Assembly: GCA_023091735.1 (NCBI GenBank) | Contig: JALKBU010000289.1 | Span: 1-51,395 of the forward strand | Direction: 5' to 3' | Origin: Trichomonas tenax | Lineage: Eukaryota; Parabasalia; Trichomonadida; Trichomonadidae | Length of the DNA: 51,395 bases | In this document: piece by piece, positions 19,487-31,400 of the stretch | How positions within the stretch are numbered: position 1 is the first letter of the stretch | Layout of the letters: the number at the start of each line of letters is the position of its first letter | The notes under the pieces: generated by a model | Databases searched by the model: none | Told to the model about the DNA's origin: nothing | Seen by the model: the letters and a program-made list of their open reading frames with translations, nothing else | Position numbers and translations under genes: made by a program

Positions 19487-22400
19487 ATGTACACAAGAGG
19501 GAGATTTCAGCGCGGAAAATCTCGCCTCATTGAACGAGAACAGAAATTAAATGAAGAAAAGATCTTAAACAAGAGTTTGAAGAAGACTATTCCTGAAGAA
19601 ACGATCAAAACGCCAGTTATTGGTGAATGGAGTTTGAATCCAAAGATTGACGCTTCAGATCCTAAGCTGATTGAGCATCTCACGGCTCAGTCACAGCTAA
19701 AACAAACAAAAATTTCATACCCTTCCCAAGCACAAACGCCAGAAACATATCAACCAGCGCAAAGAGAAAAAGAAAAAAGAAATTTAGTAACATCATTGAG
19801 TCTCAGATCGACAAATACATTCAAAATCCAAACACCTATCATGAATAGCCCAGTAAAAGCTGTTCCTGATCCAAAAATCGACTTCCCTGATGGAAAAACA
19901 ACGACAAATCTACAAGAAATTCTGCGCTCGAAGTATGTATCGCCTGCTGAGCCACTTCCTCCACTCCAAGATCCAGATTCAATAACTGATCCTAAATTTT
20001 TGCCATTAGAATACTTCGATGATCTCTCCTATGAACAATATAGCATACAAGAACTTATGAAAGAACCAAAAGCTGTTTCTAAATTTACAGATTTTAATGG
20101 GCAAACTAAATGGGTCAATTGCAATGTTCTTGGATACGATGAAGAGACGCAATTGTTTACCATACAGTGGGAAGGAAAAGAAAAATCTAAGAAAGTACCA
20201 CGTTTTAATATTCGTTTTCTCAAAGAAGACTCAATTAAGTTCGAAGAACGTGTTAAAGCAGCCCGCCATGCTTGCACGGTTTACGAAGCAGCAGTACGTT
20301 TTAATACTCGTGTCTCGTTGATACCTACAGAAAATTTGCCAGAATTACCACAATCATCTGTCGATGAAATATTTAAGCGTTTGCCTGAATCAATACATAA
20401 AATGGGTACTAAAATACTCGACGAAGAAATCAAAACAGACTTTAAATTCACAAATAACAAATTAGACTTTATTTACGAAATTAATCACAATCCTTTAATT
20501 CCAAATCGTGAAGAATTTATGTTATTAGAACGGAAGCCACCAAAACCACCCGAATCTGGTTTAGTTACCTCAATTCCATCGTTCGAAAAAGCACGGCAAT
20601 ACATAAAAGAAAATCTTTTGTTTGGTGATGAAAGAATTATGAATGGATTATTCTCTTTATGGGATTTGTTTCAAGTTTCGAGATCTAAAAGTCTCATTCT
20701 TGACAATTTTAACAAAGTTCTTGCATTGGAAGACTTTATTACTAGACAATATACATATTTAGGATCACAATCAGTCGAAATGCGCACAGCAATCGAAAAT
20801 CGTTTGAAAGATGTTTTCAGTAAATTTTCGAAGTCAAAGGATGAAAAAACGCTAGAAAATAAGAAAAATGATTTAATGGTTGGCGTGACACAAAGAATGA
20901 TGCACACAATGCTGCTCGATATCACATACAACACACTCACAAAATACTTAGAATTATTTAAAGCAAAGGATGAAAAAGACATGAATTATCATGCACTCTT
21001 TTTCATTGATTTATATTCTGCACCAGATAATAAATTAGAATTTATGCCAACACCAGAAACATTTCAAGACCAAGTTATGTCACTTCTTGCACAAGTTGAA
21101 ACAACAATTAGTGAATTGCCACTCTTTACGTCGCCAAATGGTCAGCCTCTTAAAATTAAATTCACCGATTGCATTCAAAACATCCAAGAAGCAAGATTGA
21201 ATTTAACAGAGATGTTGAAAGGCTTATTCGCGCAGCTTAATGAATTCATTAATAGTTATAGATACTTAGAAAAATATTTGCAACTAGATCCCGATGATTA
21301 TGCATTTGATTTCGATCCTAATCACACGAGAACTCTTGAAGAATATAAAGTCTATTTGGACGATTTCAAAAAGAAGATATCAAAGCTTAAAAAGAATATG
21401 AAGCCATACTACAATGTCGGAATATTCAGAGTAATGACGCAATCGTTCAAACAAATGACAATCAATCATCTCGAAAACTTGCAGAAGTCATATCTTTCAT
21501 TAATTAATCGTTACATGATTCAGACAGTTAACTCATTAAATAACGAATTCACATCAATCAAAGTCGAACTCCAGAAGAGCCCATCAACACCAGAAGAACT
21601 CGCTGAACTTCGTAAATATCTCAACACAATTATCGAAAACAAAAAAACAAGACAAAGCAAAATCGCAAGAATTCAAAGCGAGTTCCAATTCTTAGAAGAT
21701 TATAGATTCGAAACATCAGATTCAGATTTCCATTACATTTATAAAGCTTACAATATGCCCGTTATTACAAACCAGAGAATCGATGAGACAGAGAAGATGA
21801 TCACAGAAGCTAGAATCAAGATGATCAAGGAACTCAAGAATAATCAAAAGCAACTTGAAAATGATGCTCTTGCGATCTCTGAAACGCTCACTAGCTTCAT
21901 TGCCAAATACAATGATCTCGAATATACATCTGAAGCTGTCGAAAAAATCAATGGAATTTCTTTTCAGCTTAAACATCTTCAAGAATTACAAGCAACTTAT
22001 AACAAGCATGAAAAGTTGTTCGAATTCGAGCCATATGCTTGCCGTATTCTCATCAAGCTTGGTGATGAATTCACACCTCTTCACCAGTTATGGAATATTG
22101 CAAACGACTGGATCATGAACTATCAGAGCTGGCTTGATACACCCTTCCATCAGATTAGAGCTGATCAGATCACATTGTTTGTTAATCATGCATCAAAGCA
22201 GCTCTCGAAATTAAAGAAAGAATTAACAAATCAGCCAGTTTTGTTAACGCGTGTTGTTGCTCCATTAATTCAGCAAATTGAAGGCTTCAAGAAGAGATTA
22301 CCGCTCATCACTAAGCTCAGACACCAAGGCATTAAGCGCCAGCACTGGGACAAAATCTCGCAAATCGTCAATTTCGAAATCAAGCCAACAGTTGACACAG

Positions 22401-25400
22401 CACTATCCACATTCCTTCAATACAAGCTTGAAGAATGGGATCAACAAATCAGCGATATCGCAAATGTTGCTGCTCAAGAATACAATATTGAAGCAGCTCT
22501 TGATAAAATGGATGCTGAACTTAGAACGACACAGTTTGTCACTGTTCAGTTCAGGAACTCTGGCCACTTCATTCTTCAACAAGTCGATGATCTCCTCATG
22601 CTTATTGATGATCAGTTAGTTGCAACTCAATCAATGTTAGCATCTCCGTTCATCGCTAATGTCAAAATTGCTGCAAATGAAAGAATTGCTTTCTTGAGAA
22701 AGTCAAGAGCAATGATTGAAGCATGGATGAACTGCCAGCGTGCATGGCTCTACTTGCAGCCGATATTCTCTGGCACATCAATTGGTCAGAAACTCAAGAC
22801 TGAAGCGAATTATTGGGCTGTTTGCAACACAATATGGTCCAAGATCATGACATTAGCGCATAACCATCCAAACTTTTACACAATCATGCAGCGTGATGAG
22901 TTAATGGATCAGCTCGTTGAATGCAGAACGAAACTTGAGAAAGTCGTTCTTGGTCTCACACAGTTCTTAGAACAGAAGAGAAACGCTTTCCCAAGATTCT
23001 TCTTCATTTCAAACGACGAACTCGTTTATATATTGTCTCATACATCAGAATTCGACAAAATCCAAGAATCTCTTCCAAAAGTTTTCGAGTATGTTTATAA
23101 GTTGACAAGATCCAATGAAAATGCAATTAAAGCCATTTCTGATCAAACAGGAGAAACTCTCGAATTAGTTCAACAAGTAGAAACACAAAATAAAGAAATC
23201 GAAGATTGGCTCAATGTCCTTGAAGATGAAATTCGTATTACACTCAAGGATAAAGTTAAGAACGCAATTTCCAGCTACTCGAAGAAATCATGTGAGCAGT
23301 GGCTCCTTGATTATCCAGCACAAGTCGTTCTTGTTGTTAACCAAATTTTGTATACACAATCAATCACAAATGCACTCAGACAGCACAGATTCAAAGGATT
23401 GAACTTAATTCTTCCAAAGTTCAAAGAGAGCTTCACAAATCTTTCAAAATTCATCAAAGAAGAACACAATCAACAGGAAAGAACAATGTTAAGCTCAATG
23501 TTAACACTCGAAGTTCACAACAGAGATACATTAGAATCGCTTATTGATAACGAGGTTAATGATCCTGATGCTTTCTTATGGATACAGCGGCTTCGTTATT
23601 ATCAAGAAGATGATACAATCGTTGTCAGATCTCTCAACAACTACTTCGATTACACTTACGAATACGTTGGCAATTCACCACGTCTTGTTCTCGCGCCATT
23701 GACAGATCGTGCATATCAAACGATGCTCGCAGCAATGAAGATGTTCTTAGGTGCTTCTCCAATTGGTCCTGCAGGTACTGGAAAGACAGAAACAGTCAGA
23801 AACCTTGCTAAAGCACTCGGAAGACCATGCATTGTTTACAACTGCTCTGAAGAAGTTGGTCCTGAGATCATGTCACAGTTCTTAGCGGGTATCAGTGGAT
23901 CCGGTGCTTGGGCCTGCTTCGATGAGTTCAATAGAATCAATATCGAAGTCTTATCCATCATTGGACAGCAAATCAAGACGATTCAAAATGCACAAGCAGC
24001 AATTGATGAAGTTTTCTTGCTTGATAACAGGGAGATTACAATCAACAGAAACTTGGGTATTACGATTACACTCAATCCAGGCTATGTCGGCCGTACACAG
24101 CTTCCTGATAACATTAAGCTCCTCTTCAGAACAATTGTCATGATAGAACCTGATTACGAGCATATCTCTGAGATTATCCTTCTTTCAGGAGGCTTCGACA
24201 ACGCAAAGAAGATCTCGAAGGAAGTCACAATGATATTCAAGCTCGGTAAATTAATGTTAAGCAAGTCCAATCAATACGATTGGGGACTCAGACAAATGAA
24301 GGCTATTCTCATGACAGGAACAAACGAGCTTCATCGTCATGTTAATGATCCAGATCTTGATGAAGAGGTCATCATCCTACAAGCGATCAAAGATTGCACA
24401 ATTCCAAGATTACTTGCACCTGATATTACTATTTTCAACAATATTGTCCGTGATGTGTTCCCGACAGTTAAATCTCAATGGATTGTTTCTGATGATCTTC
24501 GTCAAAGAGTCGATAATTCATTCATCAAGTTAAACCTTGCAAAGAACGAACAATTGGCGAAGAAAGTTTACGAACTTTTCTATATCCTTCGCGTTCGTCA
24601 CGGCCTCATTCTTGTTGGTGGTTCAATGAGTGGCAAAACAGCATCACTGAGACTTCTTCAAACAGCCTTCGAGCATGATAAACCGATTCTCATCGACACA
24701 ATGAATCCAAAATCAGTCACCATCAACGAGATGTATGGTTTGTATAATCCAACGACATCGGAATGGAAAGATGGTATCATTTCAAGAGTATTAAGGAACT
24801 GCTGGTATGCAGACAAGAAACAGGAACATTGGATCGTCATGGATGGCCCAATCGATGCTGTTTGGATCGAATCAATGAACACTTTGCTCGATGACAACAA
24901 ACTTTTGTGTTTACCAAATAACGAAAGAATCCCACTCGAATCGCAAACAAAGATGATCTTCGAGGTCGATAATTTACTCAACGCAACACCTGCAACAATA
25001 TCTCGCTGTGGCCTTATCTATTATGATCAATCCATCCTCAAATGGAGCGATCTCATAGAAGGATGGTGCCTCAAGAATTCGAACTTCCCAGACGTCGTCA
25101 AGATCATCAAGGCGCAGGCCGACCTCTACATGCCGCATTATGTTCAGTTCATCTCGAACGATGTTAAGACTGTCATCAGAGTAACACCAACAGTCGCAGT
25201 CAGCAACTTCTTAAAGCTTCTTGATTGCTTCATGCCTTTGCTCTCGAAGCCTTCCAAAGAAGAACTTGATGATGACGATTTACCATCAATCAACAGAGAT
25301 AGAATTGATTCCAACATTTACTATTCACACTTCACAATGTCAACAACCGACAGAATCCCATACATCGAAGTTGAGAACAGAGAAATCATTTTTGAAAGAT

Positions 25401-28400
25401 TGTTCCTGTTCTGCATGACGTGGGCTTTCGGTGGCATTCTCGGTGAAGATGCAAGAGGCTCCTTTGACGCATTCGTTCGTAATATCTGCGAAACAAATGC
25501 TTCTCGTTGCATTTATCCACAGCGTGGCACAGTTTTCGATTACTTTGCAGATCTCACTAAATACTCGTGGATTCAGTGGACAGATAATGTCACAAACATG
25601 AACTTCGCTGATCAAGAAAGCGTTGATAATCAAGTTGTTCCAACAAATGAAATCGCATCAACAATATTCTTATCTCGTCTCCTTATTTCAAACACAAAGA
25701 ACACTATCATCCAAGGACCTGAATCAAGAAAGTCATTAATAATCAGAACACTCCGTTCTAAGTTCTTTAACAAGCAGCCTTACATCACTGGACAGTTCGA
25801 TTGTTCCGGAATCACATCACCAAGAATGATTATGGACTTCACATCTCAATACATGCACAAGCAACAAGGCGCTTATGGGCCACTCCCAGGAGATAAGCTT
25901 GTGTTCTTTATTGATAACCTTTCATCAATCGAACCGGATCAATTCAGAGCGCAGCCTGCGATCGAATTACTTCGTGAATTGGTCTCTTGCGGCGGTTGGC
26001 ACTTCACAACAGAATTCAGTCAACTCAATGGATACACGCTTTTGATTTCATCTTCAATGAAAGGAAGCGGCAGATATGGCGTTTCTAACAGATTCATCCG
26101 CCACTTCTTCTATCTTTATCAGCCTAAATATCAGAAGACGACAATCCAAAGCATCGTTCAAATCATTTACCAGAAGAATTTATCAAAATTCATCCAATCA
26201 GTCCACGATATCACTAAATCTGTTGTCGCATGCGTCAATGATATTGTTGATCAATGCCATGACCAAATGCTGCCAATTCCATTGAAGCCTCATTACAGCT
26301 TCGGTCTTAGAACGATATCAAGGATCCTCAAAGGAATTCTCCTTGTTGGCACAATGAATATCAAGAGCGATGTCGACTTCATTCGTCTCTTCTATCATGA
26401 AATGTACAGAGAAATATACGATAGACTCAATACTATTGAAGATAGGGAATGGTTCGACAAGAATGTCGTCGAATCATGCATGAAGCACTTCAAGATCCAA
26501 TACTCCGCAATCAATGGTCAAAGCTTCCTCATGTTCAACAATTTCTCTGATGCAACACAGATCTACAAAGAAGTTCGACAGAAACCTGACCAAGTTCTTG
26601 CTTACTGTGCATCAATGCTCGAAGAACATAACAGATCCGCAAGTCAGCAGCTGAATATGACTCTGTTCAGAGAAGCTGTTGAGCATATTTCTGCTTTGTC
26701 GCGTGCTACAACACTCGTTCGAGGCCACTGTTTGCTTGTTGGCATGAAAGGCAGTTGGAGAAGGTCTCTAACAAAGCTGATGCTCCACATCGAAAACATT
26801 GATTCGTTCTCGATATCTGTCACTAAAACATATGATCTTAATGAGTGGCATGAAGATATGAAGCGACTTATCAAGAAATGCTGCGTTCATGATGAACAAA
26901 TCGGTTTCATTATAACAGATTCTCAGATATTGATGCGCGAACAACTTGAAGATTTATCCAATTTGATGCTTTATGGTGAAATTCCGCGATTATATGAACG
27001 TGATGAATTTGAGATTCTCAAAGGTGAAATTGCTGCAACTGAAGTTGCTGTCGATTGTGATTATCACGAGTTAATGCGAAGAAGAATTTGCAATAACTTG
27101 CACATTTTCTTCATTGTTTCTCCATTCGGAAAAGTATTCCACGACATCATGCTTTCATTCCAAGTTATTCGCAATGAGTGCATCATTGATTGGATTATTC
27201 CATGGTCTGATAGCGCTTTGGAAACAATTGCACAAGACTCACTTGGCTCGAATTCTGTCGGTTCTCCAGATGTTGTTCATTCTGTTGTCTCAACATGCGT
27301 CGAAATCCACAAATGTGTTGAGAATGAAGCTCATGTTTTCATTGAAGAAACAGGCCAAGTTGTTTCTATCACGCCAAGCTTGTACTTCTTCCTTCTCAAG
27401 ATCTTCCACAAGAAGCTGAAAATCAAGCAGAGAGAGAATGCTGAGAAAGCGCGTGATTATGAAAACGGCGTCGCAAAAATCAAACTCACTGGTCAGTTAA
27501 TTGGTGAAATGACTGAGAAACTTGATCACGATATTCCAGAGCTTGAAACGATGAGTAAGGATATGGAAAAGCTTGTCCAGGATCTCACAGTGTCGAAAGA
27601 AGAAGCAGAAAACAGCAGAGAAGTTGTCAAGCAGCAAAGTTTAGTTGCCGAAAAGAATGCTTTAGAAGCGAACAAAGCCAACAAGATTGCTCAAGAGCAG
27701 CTTAAACTCGCACAGCCATTGCTTCAGGATGCTCAAGCTGCAGTTATGAAGCTCGACAAGGACTCTCTTGTCTCAATCAAGAAGCTTCACGCTCCAAGTA
27801 CCGGTATGAGAGACACTTTCGATGCCATTTGCATCATGTTCAACAGGAATCCTCGCAAGGTCGATAATCCATCAACAGGACTTAGAGAAGATGACTATTG
27901 GCCAGAAACAATTACACTGCTCAATGATGTGCAGTTCGTTAAGAATGTTACAAACTTCAAAGTCGAAAGGCTCACTCAGGATCAAATCAACAAGTTGAAG
28001 AAATACGTTCCTAAGGAGAAACCGGCAAGAATGGAGAAGCTTCGTGCAGCTAACGCATCATTCCAAGCTGTTGCAGCTCTCTACGAATGGGTTTGCGCGT
28101 CATTCGACTATTGGCACATTTACCAAGAGATTCTTCCAAAGCAGAAGATGGCCGAAGAAGCTGAGAAACTTCTCCAGGAAACAAACACTCATCTCACTGA
28201 AAGCAGAGATCACTTGGAAGAGATCGAAGCACACCTCAAAGATCTTCAGACGAAACTCGCTTCAACGCAGCTCAAGGAGAAGGAGCTCACGAACACTGTT
28301 AAAGATACAGAAGCCAGACTTGCTCGTGCAAGAAAACTCGTTTCTGGACTCACAAATGAGTCAACTCGTTGGGATGAGAAAGCGACAAAACTTAGAAACG

Positions 28401-31400
28401 GAGCCAAATTCATTCTCGGTGATACAATTCTTATATCCGCAATTCTTGTTTATCTCGGTGCATTCTCGCCTTCATACAGAGCTAAGCTTGTTGAGAAATG
28501 GAAAGAATTCTTGTCAAAGCACGCCATCAAGTTCTCTGAAGATTTCTCGATCGTCGACGCTCTTGGAACAGACATAACAATTCGTGATTGGATCATCAAA
28601 GGCCTTCCAAACGATCAGCAATCAATTGAAAACGCTCTCATCATCACAGAGAACGATGTCAGTATTCCACTTCTCATCGATCCTCAAAACTCTGGTCTCA
28701 AATGGTTACGCGAGAACTACAGAGACAACATGAGAGTGTTGAGAGTCGACCAACCAGATTTCATGCATTCTCTTTGCGCCGCTGTTTCTCAGGGTCAACA
28801 AGTTATCATCGAGAACGTCGGAACAGAACTTGATCCATCAATTGCTCCGATATTGAATCGCGAAATTTCAACGATCGATGACAAGAAGCGTATTATTCTC
28901 GGTGGAGATATGGTTTCATACAATCCAAACTTCAGGCTTTATCTCACTACGCAAAATCCATTGCCACAATTCTCCCCAGAAGTCTGCTCCACTTGTTTGC
29001 TGATCAACTTCAGGGCAACGCGCGATGGCCTCACTGATCTCCTTCTTAATACGATGATTGAAGTCGAGAAGAGCGATTTGGATAAGAAGAGAATTCAGTT
29101 GATGGAATCCAATGCTGAGAATATTGCAAAGTTGAATGAGACGGAAATGGAAATTCTCAGAATTGTCAGCGACTCCGAAGGAAAAGATATTCTTGCAGAC
29201 GACTCTGCTATTGAAACATTGAGTGTTGCAAAGAAGACAGCACAAAATATCACACTCCAGATATCAGCATCAGAGAAGACAGAACAACAAATCGCACAGT
29301 TCAAGAAGCATTATCTTCCTGTCGTTGAACGTGCGACAATTTTGTACTTCTGCGCGGCAGACTTTTCCAAGATTGATCCTATGTATCAGTTCTCTCTCAA
29401 GTGGTTCGATAGAACATTCAGAGATGCCCTATCGAAAGCCAATCATCCAAGTGATCATTTGCAACAAATTCATGCTTTCACGCGTGCGATTCAAAGACAA
29501 GTCTTCACGAGAATATCTTTATCACTCTTCAATCGCCACAAACTATTATATGCAACACTCGCAGCGATTCGTGTCTTAGAAGCTGACAACAAGATCACTT
29601 CTGAAGAACTCACTGCATTACTCGCTTTGCCTCCAATAATCGAGAAGTCTCCAATCAAATGGATGACCGATGAACGCTGGGGATATCTAAAGGCTCTCGA
29701 GAACGTCAACGCTGCATTTAAGGCAGTCATTGCCTCAATCAGAGCAAACGAATTCGCTTGGGAAAGATTCTGTGGACTTCCAACACCAGAGAAGGAGCAG
29801 TTCCCAACCAAAGAGCAATTAACGCCATTCCAGAGAACTGTTCTCCTCAAATATCTTAGACTCGATCGCACAAACGCGATCTTGTCAAAGTTCGTCACTG
29901 ACGTTCTTGGTCCTGAAATCACGAATCTTCCTCTCACGACAATGCAGCAGATCCTCACAGATAGCTCTTGCAATGAGCCGATCATTTTCATTACTTCGCC
30001 AGGCACAGATCCGACAGAAGACATCACGAACTCGATCGATGCAATGGATATGTCGAAGTACTTGAAATACTATTCCCTCGGTCGTGGACGCGGTCCAGCA
30101 GCAGAACAACTTATTCAGCGCTGCGCTATTGAAGGTTACATCCTTCTCCTGTTGAACTGCCATCTTTCTTTAAGTTGGATGCCAAGAGTCGAATTCGTTC
30201 TCAGCCAAATCTTGAAGAAGAACTTGCATCCGAACTTCAGACTTTTGTGCGTCACATCGAGTGTCCCTCAATTCCCAATTGGTCTTCTCTTCCAGTCGCA
30301 GAAAGTTATCTACGAAGCTTCAAGCGGCTTCAAGAACAACATGTTGAGATTGTTCAATGCCCTCAACGAATCAGAATACACAACAAGTGGAGATCACACA
30401 ATCGCAAAGCAGCTTTTGTTCCATCTTTGCTTCTTCCACTCTGTTGTTGTTGAACGTTTGCAGTTTGGATCTCTCGGATGGAACAATCCATATAGCTTCT
30501 CATTCTCCGATTTCGCCATTTCCAAGCGCCAGCTTCAGACTCTTATGTCAGAATCAAGAACATCTCAGCTCCCAATCGAGCACTTCACATTCCTTCTCAG
30601 CGAGATGAACTACGGTGGCATTGTCACCGACGAATGGGACAGTCGCACACTCGACACGCTCGCGAGCAAGTACTTCAACGAGAACATCACGCAATCGAAC
30701 TATCAACTCTGCGAACAACTCAAGATTCCTCCATTTACATCCAGTCTCAAGCAGACGATCGCAGCAATACAAGATTGGAAGGATGAAACAGATGGGCCGC
30801 TTGTTGGACTCTCCAATAACGCAGTCCAAGTCACCGAGAAACGTCGCGCGACAAGATTGTTCAACAGTCTCTTGGAATTACAGCCAGTCACGACATCAAT
30901 CATGGTTATCAAGCAGAACGATAGTAGAATGCAGCGCATCACTGATATCGCATCTCAGATTCCTCCGCTATTCAACGACACTGCTGTTAAGAGGAGAATC
31001 GAAGCAGAAGATCCAACAATCGGCGCTGTTATATCGCACGAAGTTGAAAGATTCACAAACTTAATCGAAACAATTCAGCACCACCTCAATGTTCTCAAGG
31101 ATGCTCTCAACGGTTTAATCCTTATCGACAACGGCATGGAAGCAATCCTGAAGAGCATCCTCCTGAACAGAGTTCCAGATCGCTGGCTTGCAATCAGCTT
31201 CCCGAGTATTTCCAATCTCAACGATTACATCAACGATCTCAGGAATCGCGTCTTCTTCCTCGACAACTGGATCAGGAACGGCAGCCCTCTTGTTTACAAG
31301 ATCGGCGCTTTGTTCAGGCCAGAAGAATTCCTTATGGCTCTCCTGCAGAAGCACGCGCACGCCAAAGAGCTTCCGTTGCAGAGCCTCGGATGGACGACGA

